Assembly (NCBI GenBank): GCA_046704385.1 | Contig: JBJKSB010000050.1 | Span: forward strand, 6,418 to 70,417 | DNA: 64,000 nt | Direction of reading: 5' to 3' | DNA from: GH45 sp046704385 | Lineage (GTDB): Bacteria; Bacteroidota; Bacteroidia; Bacteroidales; SZUA-534 | The notes under the pieces: generated by a model | Seen by the model: the letters and a program-made list of their open reading frames with translations, nothing else | Databases searched by the model: none | Told to the model about the DNA's origin: nothing | Program-made: the position numbers and the translations under genes | Part shown: positions 52,523 to 62,333 of the stretch, one piece after another | How the letters are laid out: every line of letters starts with the position of its first letter | Numbering within the stretch: the first letter of the stretch is position 1

Positions 52523-54064
52523 TCAGGGTTCATTTTGTCCCTGCTCCAGGACATCAAAACCTGATTTTTTGAAAGCTTCAAGTATATCTTCCTCCGGGGT
52601 AATGGTGATATCGTTAACCCAGAAATTGTTGTCGTAATTATAATCAATATCTGAAAAAATGGTATGGGTTTGAAATAAATCCTTTCGTAAAGGTTTCCTT
52701 ACATCTACCGTATCAATCTTTGAATATACCATTTCCATCATGGTTGAATACTCATCGGAAAACAGTTTTCCTTTACCTTTAACTTTAAGTGTTAGCTCGC
52801 CTCTTACATGTCGTACATAGTACCGGCCATTCCAGTTATCATATTTGACCAGATACATCGTGCTAACCGGCTTTATATGCAAATGTCTGCTTTTTTTAAT
52901 AACAAAAAGGTTAGTGCTTTTTCGCAATTTTTCGCTTGAAAAAGCAAACTTTGCACCCACATAAGCACAATTTTTTACCGATATATAAACCGATCCTTCA
53001 AAAAGCGCCTCCTGGATATAGTCTTTTTGTTTAAAATCGATCACATAAACCAGTTCGTCCTCCCAAACCATTATATCGCTTAATGAATAATTGTAATTCT
53101 GTTCACCTTCTTCCGTCAGGAAATCGGGTAGCTGATGAACCAGATCAAGCTGAAAACAGGTTTCCATACCTCCTCTTAACTTCACCATCAGGGTATCAGT
53201 TAGTTGCAAATTGGTAAATTTTCTGCTCTTTATAAGTTGTACTCTATCATTAGGACTACCCAACAAAAAGGAAGGTTTATATCCGTCAATCAGGGCTTCG
53301 GAATAAACCAAGTAACGTGAATTCCGTTTTACCGCCTCACGATAAAAAGCTTCATAATTATAGGCTTTATTATAGTAATTTTCGCTCATTAAATCGCGCG
53401 CTTTTTTCAACAGAATTTCGGGCTCCATGTTGCGTATAATAATTTCTTGCAGCGATACCATAGCCGGTTGAAGCAATATATCCTGCTGATTCTTTATAGC
53501 CGCCACAGGTAATTCTCTGGTTGAATATCCCATATAGGAAAACAACAACGTATCCGTTTTAAACCTCTCAGGAATTTTAAGTGTGAATTCACCTGATTCA
53601 TTGGTAATTGCCCCAAACGATGAATTCTTAATGGCTATAGTAGCAAAAGGCAAGGGTTCACCTGAACCGGCATCTGCTACCTTGCATTTTACGATTACCG
53701 ATTGATTCAATTCCTTTAGGTTTGGATGACCTTCATTGGTAATGGTATGAATAACAACCTGATTGTTAATTAACTCATAGATAAAATTGGGATTCTGCAG
53801 CAAAGTATCAAGCGCCTTATTTAGCGGTACATTACTCAAAGAAATGGTTACAGGTAAACTCCCGTCTATCTGATCAGCATTATATGTAAAGTAGCATTGG
53901 GTTTGTTTCGATAACTGATCTAAAATATTGTCGAGAGGTTTGTTCTGGACATTTAGGGAAATCTTTTTATGGAGTAAATCAGCTCCTGTAAATTCTTTGC
54001 CCTGCGATAAGGCAGAATTTATTATAAAAAAAAGCCATAGAATGAAAAAGATTTTTCTTAGCAA
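52523..54064 (-). CDS. STN plus carboxypeptidase-like regulatory domain protein, last gene of a FecR operon
   Basis: 513 residues. Signal peptide to about 20. STN (secretin/TonB N-terminal) domain (about 30-105; NKPLDNILDQLSKQTQCYFT) is followed by a carboxypeptidase-regulatory-like beta domain (about 125-205; SGEPLPFATIAIKNSSFGA) and a unique region (about 210-500) also found in the paralogue at 55706. STN domains usually sit in TonB receptors and contact FecR-type anti-sigma factors. Here the STN is on a receptor-less protein. It begins 22 bases after fecR on the same strand. No barrel is seen, so the protein is probably periplasmic or lipid-free surface; its task is unknown. Confidence 0.85.
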   Translation of the reverse strand: MLRKIFFILWLFFIINSALSQGKEFTGADLLHKKISLNVQNKPLDNILDQLSKQTQCYFTYNADQIDGSLPVTISLSNVPLNKALDTLLQNPNFIYELINNQVVIHTITNEGHPNLKELNQSVIVKCKVADAGSGEPLPFATIAIKNSSFGAITNESGEFTLKIPERFKTDTLLFSYMGYSTRELPVAAIKNQQDILLQPAMVSLQEIIIRNMEPEILLKKARDLMSENYYNKAYNYEAFYREAVKRNSRYLVYSEALIDGYKPSFLLGSPNDRVQLIKSRKFTNLQLTDTLMVKLRGGMETCFQLDLVHQLPDFLTEEGEQNYNYSLSDIMVWEDELVYVIDFKQKDYIQEALFEGSVYISVKNCAYVGAKFAFSSEKLRKSTNLFVIKKSRHLHIKPVSTMYLVKYDNWNGRYYVRHVRGELTLKVKGKGKLFSDEYSTMMEMVYSKIDTVDVRKPLRKDLFQTHTIFSDIDYNYDNNFWVNDITITPEEDILEAFKKSGFDVLEQGQNEP

Positions 54065-54086
54065 ATCGCCTAAAATTATGAGTTTA

Positions 54087-55055
54087 TTAATTTGAAGCTA
54101 AGATATACTTTTTTCCATCTTTTTCGACGGTAAGGTTAAAAGGTAGCGCAATACTATGTAAAACATCCTCCAGACTATCGTTATCAAAAGTGGTAGTAAT
54201 TCGTTTATTCCCAACCGATGGATCAGTCAGTTCAATTGAACAATGATAGGTTTTTTCAATATCTGAAATTACATTCGACAAGGGTAATGCTTTAAATACC
54301 AGTTTCTGATCCTTCCAACTCGAATAGTTTTCGTTAACATTTACGGTTTTAACGATGGGTGCACTATTACCCACTACGGCCTGGTCGCCGGGTTCAAGAA
54401 ATACATGTTCGGTAGCAGGTGAATTGGTGTAAACTTCCACTTTACCTGTTCTCACAACCACTTCAACCTTTTCATTCAGACTATTGATATTAAATGATGT
54501 TCCTACTACTCTGATAAAAGTATTCCCAGTATGCACCACAAAAGGTTTTGTTTTATCTTTTGCCACCTCAAAAAAAGCTTCACCTACAAGGTTGATATCT
54601 CTTTTTGACTCACCAAAATTTTCATTATAATTGATTTCAGCTCCGGAATTCAGATAAACTCGTGATCCGTCAGGTAACAAAATTTCTTTGGCTGCCAACC
54701 CCTCATTTGAGAACCGGAATATCATTGATGAACCGACATTAAATAATAAATAACCGCCAATTCCCAATAATATTACTACACTTGCTGCAATGGCTATTAA
54801 CCGGCTTTTATTCATTCTTAAAATCCTGGTGTTTAACTCTTTATCATCCCGGGCAATTTTATCATATAATTTATCCCAGGCTTTATCCGTATCAAATTGC
54901 TCTATCTCTTGCATTTCCTCTAATATTTTCCAGGTTTCTTTATAATCATTAAATTCATCAACCTCATTGGCTGAAACTGTATTGCTGTATTTTTCATCTC
55001 CGTTTGCCAGCCATCCGGCCCACATTTCAATCCTGTTTACCTCTTTGCTTTTCAT
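54087..55055 (-). CDS. FecR family anti-sigma factor
   Basis: 322 residues. Cytoplasmic N-terminal region (about 1-85), a membrane helix (about 86-107; RLIAIAASVVILLGIGGYLL), the periplasmic FecR domain (about 118-215; ILLPDGSRVYLNSGAEINYN, GEAFFEVAKDKTKPFVVHTG) and a C-terminal DUF4974/STN-like domain (about 255-322; FKALPLSNVISDIEKTYHCS). It should hold and activate the ECF sigma factor encoded seven bases upstream. Its usual partner would be a TonB receptor; only the STN protein next door is at hand. Confidence 0.94.
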   Translation of the reverse strand: MKSKEVNRIEMWAGWLANGDEKYSNTVSANEVDEFNDYKETWKILEEMQEIEQFDTDKAWDKLYDKIARDDKELNTRILRMNKSRLIAIAASVVILLGIGGYLLFNVGSSMIFRFSNEGLAAKEILLPDGSRVYLNSGAEINYNENFGESKRDINLVGEAFFEVAKDKTKPFVVHTGNTFIRVVGTSFNINSLNEKVEVVVRTGKVEVYTNSPATEHVFLEPGDQAVVGNSAPIVKTVNVNENYSSWKDQKLVFKALPLSNVISDIEKTYHCSIELTDPSVGNKRITTTFDNDSLEDVLHSIALPFNLTVEKDGKKYILASN

Positions 55056-55061
55056 TTCAGT

Positions 55062-55613
55062 TTAATCTATGGTTTGATATTCAGCCAGGCTGTTTTTAAA
55101 AGCTTTTAAAGCCTTTCCCATATTAGCTTCAACAGTTTTTATCGAAATTGATAGTTTTTCGGCTATCTCGTTATACTTCAATCCATACTTCCGGCTAAGC
55201 TGAAAAATCTCTCTGCATCGTTCAGGAAGTTGATTCAATGTTTTCCTGTAAAGTGCATAAATTTCACCCGTATGCAACCCTTCCTCAGGGTTGTAATAAG
55301 CAGAATTATGATATACAGCCGATTGCGCATAATTATTTACCACGTTCTGGTGTTCAAAATAGTGCATACACTTATTGTAAACCGATTTATATAAATACGA
55401 CTTTATAGAAACGTTGATAATTAACGACTCCCGCTTTTTCCAAAAAGTATAGAACACATCCTGAACTATTTCCTCAGCCTGATCAGGATCTTTAAGTATT
55501 TTTAAGGCGTAACCGCAAAGCGCCGGATAAAGTGATCGGAATAATTTTTCAAAAACTTTTATATCGGAGTTTTTAATAGCTTTTGCGATATTTATGTCAG
55601 AATCCGTCATCAA
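55062..55613 (-). CDS. ECF-type RNA polymerase sigma factor
   Basis: 183 residues. Region 2: FEKLFRSLYPALCGYALKIL and DPDQAEEIVQDVFYTFWKK. Region 4: LPERCREIFQLSRKYGLKYN and EIAEKLSISIKTVEANMGKA (HTH). This is the FecI-like ECF class paired with FecR. It probably drives its own operon and other envelope genes. The gene is separated from the paralogue gene upstream by a strong minus-strand terminator, so it has its own promoter in the 92-base gap. Confidence 0.94.
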   Translation of the reverse strand: MMTDSDINIAKAIKNSDIKVFEKLFRSLYPALCGYALKILKDPDQAEEIVQDVFYTFWKKRESLIINVSIKSYLYKSVYNKCMHYFEHQNVVNNYAQSAVYHNSAYYNPEEGLHTGEIYALYRKTLNQLPERCREIFQLSRKYGLKYNEIAEKLSISIKTVEANMGKALKAFKNSLAEYQTID

Positions 55614-55654
55614 ATCAATTCATTGTAATAAAGTTAGTTTCATTTTTTTTGAAA

Positions 55655-55685
55655 ACAAAGCACCGGCACAAAAGAGTGCCAGTGC
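55655..55685 (-). terminator. Rho-independent terminator after the carboxypeptidase-like paralogue
   Basis: Read on the minus strand, GCACTGGCAC and GTGCCGGTGC pair over ten positions around TCTTTT and are followed by TTTGTTTTC. It lies 20 bases after the stop of the gene at 55706, and separates that gene from the sigma gene. Confidence 0.75.
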
Positions 55686-55705
55686 CATGAATCTAAAATT
55701 ATGAA

Positions 55706-56998
55706 CTATTTCTCTAAATTTCTACTGATCTTTTTAATAGCGTTTTCAATTGATTTTTCCGGCTCAATTACGTTATATTCACCCCAGAAATTTTTATCAG
55801 AAAATCCGCTGACTTCATCGTTCATTATAACATTCATTTTCATCCTGTCAGATGGTTTAAATGGTTTACCCTCAGCATTTTCACGGTCAGTAACTGCCAT
55901 TTCAACCATTGTGGAATAGTTCGTACTAAATAGTTTCTTTTTCCAATTCACTTTAAAGTTAACCTCACCGCGTGAATAGCTGTAGTACCATTGCCCATCT
56001 TTTTGGGTATACTTAACCAGATAATTCGCTGATGTTGGATAAACAGTCACACCCAGGGGTTTTCGCTTAATAAACATGGCACTTGCCTCGTCTTTATTTT
56101 CAGTATTCAAACTGAAAAATGCACTTGAAATCGCAAATGTTTCAAGGTTGATATATAATTTGCCATAAAATAATGGTGTTGTTACATATGACTTTTGCTT
56201 GAACTCAATAACGTAGTTTAACTGATCATCAACTTTCGTGATATTTACGAATGAATAATCGTAGCTGTCAAGAACATCATCTGAGAGTACCATATACGGA
56301 TCTTTAATAATATCAAGTAACAATGTGGAATATGGCCCTCCCTGCAATTTGAATAATAAAGTATCCATTTTTGCCACATTCTGGCTCCTACGGCCTTTAA
56401 ACAGCTTAACCGCATCATTTTTATAACTTTGGTAAGGCTGTTTATAAACTTCAACTACGGCCTCAGATAAACCGATATAGCTATGACGCTTTTTGATGGT
56501 TTCACGGTAAAAAGCCGTCATTAAAACAGGATTGCTATGGTAGTTTTTGTACCGGTTTTCGAGAACTTTATGGATTAATAACCGCGGGTTGTTTGGAAAT
56601 ACACTGATTTCGGTAAGTTTTATCGAAACCTGCTTAATTTTAAAGTTATTGGTTTTGTCTGGTTTTAAGTCAGCTATTTTTGCCTCGTATACCTCATATC
56701 CCATGTAGGTGATTTTCAATTGAGAATTCAGGTTTTCTGTCGGTATTTTGATAGAAAAATTGCCTTCGGTATTGGTAACAGTGGCAATATTGGTCCCTTC
56801 AACCATTATCGAGGCAAAAATTAAGGGTGCTTGTGTATCTTCGTCAATTACATGTCCTTTAAACGATTGATAGGTACTATCTTGCCAGATTTTGGTTTTT
56901 TTCATAAAACCGTGTCCTGAGGCTAAGAGTGAATTGGATAGAAAAGCGGTAAAGAGTATCACTATTGCGGTACTTCTTATTTTTAGCATTGTGTTCAT
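55706..56998 (-). CDS. Carboxypeptidase-like regulatory-domain protein, paralogue of the STN gene
   Basis: 430 residues. After a signal peptide (to about 27), a carboxypeptidase-regulatory-like domain (about 45-125; LIFASIMVEGTNIATVTNTE, IKIPTENLNSQLKITYMGY) is followed by a 300-residue region that matches residues 210-500 of the STN protein at 52523 (shared features FYRE, LSEA, GG, VIDFKQK/VIEFKQK, STNYSTMVEMA). The STN is missing. The protein precedes the sigma gene, but a terminator separates them. It may belong to the same regulon. Function of the shared region is unknown; it is not an enzyme motif I recognise. Confidence 0.83.
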   Translation of the reverse strand: MNTMLKIRSTAIVILFTAFLSNSLLASGHGFMKKTKIWQDSTYQSFKGHVIDEDTQAPLIFASIMVEGTNIATVTNTEGNFSIKIPTENLNSQLKITYMGYEVYEAKIADLKPDKTNNFKIKQVSIKLTEISVFPNNPRLLIHKVLENRYKNYHSNPVLMTAFYRETIKKRHSYIGLSEAVVEVYKQPYQSYKNDAVKLFKGRRSQNVAKMDTLLFKLQGGPYSTLLLDIIKDPYMVLSDDVLDSYDYSFVNITKVDDQLNYVIEFKQKSYVTTPLFYGKLYINLETFAISSAFFSLNTENKDEASAMFIKRKPLGVTVYPTSANYLVKYTQKDGQWYYSYSRGEVNFKVNWKKKLFSTNYSTMVEMAVTDRENAEGKPFKPSDRMKMNVIMNDEVSGFSDKNFWGEYNVIEPEKSIENAIKKISRNLEK

Positions 56999-57120
56999 GG
57001 CATTTATTTTTAAAGGTTTAAATTATTCTTTTATAACCTTATGACCGCTTAGCCAGATATCACCCTATACAAAATTGGATTTTTTTACAATAAATTCTGA
57101 ATTATTAAACCCGTATTGTA

Positions 57121-57212
57121 TTCAGAAAGTTTCGTTTTTGATACCCATCGGATCGACTAATTTATAAACCAGCAACTTAGTCATCCGATGAGTTTTATGC
57201 TACTTACAGATA
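57121..57212 (+). repeat. Dispersed palindromic repeat, copy 4, overlapping a kinase stop codon
   Basis: TTCAGAAAGTTTCG, then CCCATCGGATCGACTAATTT and AGTCATCCGATGAGT around ATAAACCAGCAACTT, ending CTACTTACAGATA. It aligns with copy 3 in the same orientation, with a few substitutions and a one-base change in the left arm. The stop codon of the minus-strand kinase (57204-57206) lies inside its right end. Confidence 0.72.
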
Positions 57213-60005
57213 CTTATTACACAAATAATATAATTCTCCCGGATCGATAGGTTTTGCCAAAACACTTTTCATGCCCACTTTTAGGTAATGCTCTTTATCT
57301 TCAGGCATCGCATAAGCTGTCTGGGCAATTATAATTGCCTCAGGATACTGTTCCAGAATTCTTTTGGCCGCCTCTGCCCCATTTAATTCCGGCATTCGTA
57401 TATCCATTAGAACCAGGCTGATATCTGATGCAAATTCCTCGTACAAATCGACAGCCATCAAACCATTTTCGGCCCTAATAATTTTTGCCCCGGTTTTTGA
57501 AATAATTCCATCTAATAACAGAAAGTTAGTCTCCTCATCTTCTGCAATTAATATAGTTTTCCCGGTCCAGTCTGATATTTCAGCAATGTTTGAAATTACC
57601 TGCGAATTTGATTTAGATTCTGCTCGTTTCAGGGGAATTATGAAATAAAAATCGGTACGACCAGGGACTATTTCATCTGCAAATAACTGTCCACCAATCA
57701 TTTCAATTACATTTTTCGCAATAATTAATGAAATACCTGTTGATTCTTCAATGTCGGAAAAAGAGAACTCAAATCCAAGTTTTCCTGATTTTATATTATC
57801 CAGGATGCTATCAGAAATTATGTTATTATCATTCTTTATATACAGTAGCAATGAATTATCAACAATCTGGTAGCCCAAAAACAAACTTTCGGAGGTAGAA
57901 AACCGGATTGAGTGGTTCAATAAATTCTTTAAAACCTGCCTTAACCGGAAGGGTTCCGAATGTATGTCAAATTCATCCTCAATGGCACCAAGTCCGTAGG
58001 TAATATTCAGATGTTCCTTGTTCAACTGATTTTTCTTGGAAATACCATAATTATATGCCTCCTTTAGCGTATTATTAAGGTTAAAATCGCCAAATTTCAG
58101 ATGGATCTGTCCTGCTTCAATTCTCGAAAAATCAATAATATCGTCTATTAAATCAATTAAAGTATGACCATTTGATTGTATCATGTCAATTATTTCAATG
58201 CGCTGGTCGATAGTCAAATCCTGGTCGGCCAGTAAATCACTGAATCCAATAATGGAATTCATCGGAGTCCTGATTTCATGGCTCATGTTAGCTAAAAATG
58301 AGGATTTTATCCGGTCAGATTCTTCCGCTTTTTCTTTAGCTTTTGCCAATTCCTGTTCGTTTTTATAATAATTGGTAACATCGTGTGAAATCCCAACCAA
58401 TCCGAAAATATCATTCTTACGGTTCCGCAAGGGTATTTTAATATTCTCAAACCTTACTATTTTTCCATTGGCAGTTGTATCCCACTCCTGTCCTTCCCAA
58501 ATCAGTCCGGCCCTAAATACAACTTTATCCGATTTTCCATATTGTTCTGCTTTTTGCTCCCCGAAAACTTCCAGATCATTTTTACCAATAATTTCCACCT
58601 CAGGTTTACCACTAAAATTGAAAAATGCTTTATTACCACCAATATAAGTCCCGTTTGAATTTTTTATAAATATAGAATCGGGCAAGGCATCAATCACGGC
58701 ATGAAAAAGGTATTCGGGGGAATGGTAACGTAAAACAGAATCGCCTTCAATTAACGGTTTTATAAAAAGGCTTAAGAACATTAAATCGCTAGTACCCTGA
58801 ATTCGCAAAGGATATTTAAGCATCCAGCGTAAAACCTTGTTCCCGTCAATGGCAAAACTCAACTGTTCATTTATTAATACTGAAGTCTGGTTGGCAAGTT
58901 TGAAATCGTACGAAGACAAAATTTCAGTAATCTCATCATTAAAAATATCAGAAACTTTAAAATCCTGTGGCTTTATTTCTGTATGCAATATTTCAAGCAA
59001 AAAGTCCTGGCTTATATGATGAATGTTGCCATTTATATCATTTACCATCAGCCAGAGAGGCGCTGATGACAACAACCTTTCAATAAATGGGTTATTGAGA
59101 TCAATGCTTAACGGAGAAATATTCGATTGGCTGATCTCACTCACATACTCACGGGTCGATTCATGAATCTCACGCATCAGGAAACGGATAAAACCCAAAA
59201 GCCCAACTATAATAACCACGAATATCAATACAATAACCCAAAACAGCGATAGGTTGATACTTTTTTTATGAGTATGATACGCTAAATCGTTTTGAAACCA
59301 TTTTTCTTCAATCAATTTATAACTATTATTATTCATAGCATCTTTTAATCCGGATTCAAAGCGCTCAATTAGCGATGGTTTGCTTTTAGGGACAGCAATT
59401 CCCCAATCGAATGATAAAAATGGAACAATATTAAAATCAATATTTTTAAGCTTATTGTCCTCAATTATTTGCATTCCGATCTGAAAAGGGATGATAGCAT
59501 AGTCATTAATTCCTGACGATAACATCAATAAGGCTTCTTTGTACGAGCGAACTTTAAAAATATATGAAGCTTTGTTTTCATAGAGCATTTCATAAGGCAA
59601 ATCGCCTTTAACTACAATAATTTTCTTGCTGAGCAACCCGTTAAATGAAACCATCGTACTTCCTTTTCGTGCAAAAACATAATATACAAGACTGTGAGGC
59701 AGTTTAATAAAGTGATAATCACCGGGCACTTCGTCACGGGTAATTCCTCCGTAAACCAGTCCTCCTTTATGTAATTGCGAAGTATCAGAAGTATAATTCA
59801 ATGAAATTTCATCGCCGGCAATATTTTGTAAAAGTTCCGGAATAAATCCCTCAGGAATTTGTTGATTGGTATACCGCAGATATGGTGCTGTTGCTTTGCT
59901 CTGGTTTACATATATGTTGACCTCAGATCCAAAAATATAATTAGCTGATAAAACAATGCTGCTATATAATATTATAATTTTTTTCAAATTCAAATGTAGT
60001 CCCAT
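57204..60005 (-). CDS. Hybrid histidine kinase with periplasmic SBP_bac_3 input; ATP-lid boxes degenerate
   Basis: 933 residues. Signal/anchor, a periplasmic solute-binding domain of the amino-acid-binding type (about 25-245; GFIPELLQNIAGDEISLNYT, FNIVPFLSFDWGIAVPKSKP), a membrane helix (about 252-275), two PAS-like domains (about 310-430 and 435-555), HisKA FLANMSHEIRTPMNS (His present), HATPase and a receiver (TILIAEDEETN, VLMDIRMPE, Lys in VLAKPI). In the HATPase, G1 reads KNDNNIISD for the usual DxGxG, and G2 reads ESTGISLIIAK for GxGxG; the N box NLLNHSIRF is near normal. ATP binding, and so autophosphorylation, may be impaired. The sensor could still act as a phosphatase or receive phosphate from another kinase. 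Confidence 0.9.
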   Translation of the reverse strand: MGLHLNLKKIIILYSSIVLSANYIFGSEVNIYVNQSKATAPYLRYTNQQIPEGFIPELLQNIAGDEISLNYTSDTSQLHKGGLVYGGITRDEVPGDYHFIKLPHSLVYYVFARKGSTMVSFNGLLSKKIIVVKGDLPYEMLYENKASYIFKVRSYKEALLMLSSGINDYAIIPFQIGMQIIEDNKLKNIDFNIVPFLSFDWGIAVPKSKPSLIERFESGLKDAMNNNSYKLIEEKWFQNDLAYHTHKKSINLSLFWVIVLIFVVIIVGLLGFIRFLMREIHESTREYVSEISQSNISPLSIDLNNPFIERLLSSAPLWLMVNDINGNIHHISQDFLLEILHTEIKPQDFKVSDIFNDEITEILSSYDFKLANQTSVLINEQLSFAIDGNKVLRWMLKYPLRIQGTSDLMFLSLFIKPLIEGDSVLRYHSPEYLFHAVIDALPDSIFIKNSNGTYIGGNKAFFNFSGKPEVEIIGKNDLEVFGEQKAEQYGKSDKVVFRAGLIWEGQEWDTTANGKIVRFENIKIPLRNRKNDIFGLVGISHDVTNYYKNEQELAKAKEKAEESDRIKSSFLANMSHEIRTPMNSIIGFSDLLADQDLTIDQRIEIIDMIQSNGHTLIDLIDDIIDFSRIEAGQIHLKFGDFNLNNTLKEAYNYGISKKNQLNKEHLNITYGLGAIEDEFDIHSEPFRLRQVLKNLLNHSIRFSTSESLFLGYQIVDNSLLLYIKNDNNIISDSILDNIKSGKLGFEFSFSDIEESTGISLIIAKNVIEMIGGQLFADEIVPGRTDFYFIIPLKRAESKSNSQVISNIAEISDWTGKTILIAEDEETNFLLLDGIISKTGAKIIRAENGLMAVDLYEEFASDISLVLMDIRMPELNGAEAAKRILEQYPEAIIIAQTAYAMPEDKEHYLKVGMKSVLAKPIDPGELYYLCNKYL

Positions 60006-60040
60006 GTTCTCTTTTTATATCATTAGTTACGCAGTTATAA

Positions 60041-60048
60041 CAAATTTA
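60041..60048 (-). promoter_or_regulatory. -7 element (TAAATTTG, minus strand) before the SBP hybrid kinase
   Basis: On the minus strand TAAATTTG matches TAnnTTTG, 35 bases upstream of the ATG at 60005. A TTTTG lies upstream, but not at the usual spacing. Support is partial. Confidence 0.4.
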
Positions 60049-60164
60049 GCAAAATAACAGTTTATCTTAATCAGTCAAAATTCGCGCATTTTATACGACC
60101 TAAAATATAAAAAAGAAACCATTTCTATAATATTTTTCCCAAATTTGTGTTAAATACACAACAG

Positions 60165-62333
60165 ATGAAAAAGTTAATCATACTTCTGATTATCACTTTA
60201 GGTGCTATAATGCAGGCTAAACCCCAAATAAGCAAGGGTGGATTACCTTATACATGGAAAGCAAAAGGTGTTAACGAGAATTTGGATACAGTTGCATTGA
60301 AAGTATCCGGTATACCACGACAGGCAAAAAGCAACATCCCCAAAGGCGAAACTTTTACATTTGCTCAAATTATTGATGTAAATAAAAACATAAATGAAAT
60401 TGGCCAATGGGATACCCTGCCTAACGGTGATAAGTTATGGCGCGTTATGCTTAAATCTGCCGGAGCCTATAGTTTAAACTTTACTTTTAGTCAATACCTG
60501 TTACCCGAAGGTGCTGAGGTTTACGTTTATTCTCCCGACCATAAATTTAAAGTGGGCGCTTTTACATCGGTAAATAATAAAGAATGGGGAAGTTTAGCTG
60601 TGTCTCCTATTCCCGGCGATGAAATTATTATAGAATATTATGAGCCCAAAAATGTTGAATTCTGCGGGCTACTGACCATTGGCTCAGTTGGCCACGATTA
60701 CCTGAATGTATTTGGCAGTAAAGACGGACAATTTGGAGCTTCCGGTGATTGCAATATTGATATTAACTGCCCCGAGGGAGCTAACTGGCAGGTAAACAAA
60801 AGAGCCGTTTGCCGGATGATTATACATAATTCAACCCTTTGCACCGGTGCGTTGATTAATAACACCAACCAGGATCAAACCCCCTATATATTAACTGCCA
60901 ATCACTGTATTGATAATCCAAGTTTGGCACAAAACACCGTTTTTTATTTTAACTATGAAAGCCCAAGCTGTGGTGGAGCCGATGGTTCTACAGATCAAAG
61001 TATTTCGGGGGCCGAATTAGTGGCCACAAAAAATAAGGATAAGGGATTTCTTGATTTTACACTGCTTAAATTATCAGCCAGTGTGCCACTCAGTTATAAA
61101 CCGTATTTTGCCGGATGGGACAGTCGCGATATTACCCCGACAAAAGGCACATGTATCCATCATCCTTGGGGCGATGTTAAAAAAATATCACAGGACTTTG
61201 ACTCACCCGATGCAGCCAGTTATGTAGGCTATGGATACGATCCTATGACTTTCTGGCGGATCAATTCCTGGGATAAAGGGACTACCGAAGGGGGATCGTC
61301 AGGAAGTCCGATGTTCGATCAGAATAAACGTATTGTTGGCTCACTGTCCGGAGGTTTTGCATCGTGCGAAACAGATAGTTGTGATTTTTTTCAAATGTTT
61401 TCTGCTTCTTATAATAAATATAGCGACGACAGTATGCAGCTAAAACACTGGCTCGATCCTACAAACACAGGGGTAGCGTTTCTTGACGGTTTGGATTCTT
61501 ATGTAAATACCCAAACCGTTTCTGATGAAATTGCAGTGGCTCACTTCGCTGAAGGCCAACGGTTGGCATTTTATGTAGCTAATGATGGTGGATACCTTTC
61601 GGGAAATAATATATACCAGGATAAGGCAAAAGCAGAGTTTTTTAACCGGACTGAATTTGGCGACAGGAATGCTATTGTAGGTGCAAACATTGCATATGTT
61701 TATGCCACCGGTAACGATAACGAGAATATCGAAGTACAAATATTGCGCGATGCCATGGGTTCACCATCAACTTCTTTGGGCTCTGCATTTGCATCATTAG
61801 GTGATATTAAAAAGAATGCCGATAAAGATTATACACATTATTCGTTTGACCCACCGGTTGAGGTTAACGGATCAGTTTATCTTTCGGTGGTTTTACCGCA
61901 AAATGCAGGCGATACGGTAGCTCTTATGACCGTTGAGAAAGCTGATGTTAATACGGCCTGGGAGTTAAATTACAATAATGAATGGCACCCTTATTCTGAC
62001 CCCGACAATTCATGGGGCATAAGTCTTTCACATTTAATCATACTCGAAATAGGGAAATTTACGGATATTAATTCTCCCGGTAAAGTGTTGGATGATTATA
62101 GTTTATATCCAAATCCTGCCAACCAAGATATAACTGTTGAATTCAAAAAAACAAGTAACTCTTTAACACTTATTGAGATTTACGACACCTATGGCAGGCT
62201 GGTATTAAGTCAACAGGAAAATCCTGGTATTGAATCAGTAAGCCTGGATATAAGCGAACTTAAAACCGGTTTTTACATCTGCCGCATAAAAAGTGGGAAT
62301 CAAGTTGTTTCAAAGAAATTTATTAAAAAGTGA
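60165..62333 (+). CDS. T9SS-secreted trypsin-like serine endopeptidase
   Basis: 722 residues from the ATG at 60165; an upstream in-frame GTG at 60147 falls in the promoter-like AAATTTG and would extend the signal peptide (MKKLIILLIITLGAIMQ). A propeptide (about 20-190) precedes a chymotrypsin-fold domain: His in ILTANHCID, Asp in KGFLDFTLLKL, Ser in EGGSSGSPMFD, as in lysyl endopeptidase-like enzymes. A beta domain (about 435-635) and a C-terminal type IX sorting domain (YSLYPNPANQDITVEF, then LKTGFYICRIKSGNQVVSKKF) follow. The protein should be secreted across the outer membrane and anchored or released at the surface. Cleavage specificity is not certain. Confidence 0.92.
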   Translation: MKKLIILLIITLGAIMQAKPQISKGGLPYTWKAKGVNENLDTVALKVSGIPRQAKSNIPKGETFTFAQIIDVNKNINEIGQWDTLPNGDKLWRVMLKSAGAYSLNFTFSQYLLPEGAEVYVYSPDHKFKVGAFTSVNNKEWGSLAVSPIPGDEIIIEYYEPKNVEFCGLLTIGSVGHDYLNVFGSKDGQFGASGDCNIDINCPEGANWQVNKRAVCRMIIHNSTLCTGALINNTNQDQTPYILTANHCIDNPSLAQNTVFYFNYESPSCGGADGSTDQSISGAELVATKNKDKGFLDFTLLKLSASVPLSYKPYFAGWDSRDITPTKGTCIHHPWGDVKKISQDFDSPDAASYVGYGYDPMTFWRINSWDKGTTEGGSSGSPMFDQNKRIVGSLSGGFASCETDSCDFFQMFSASYNKYSDDSMQLKHWLDPTNTGVAFLDGLDSYVNTQTVSDEIAVAHFAEGQRLAFYVANDGGYLSGNNIYQDKAKAEFFNRTEFGDRNAIVGANIAYVYATGNDNENIEVQILRDAMGSPSTSLGSAFASLGDIKKNADKDYTHYSFDPPVEVNGSVYLSVVLPQNAGDTVALMTVEKADVNTAWELNYNNEWHPYSDPDNSWGISLSHLIILEIGKFTDINSPGKVLDDYSLYPNPANQDITVEFKKTSNSLTLIEIYDTYGRLVLSQQENPGIESVSLDISELKTGFYICRIKSGNQVVSKKFIKK

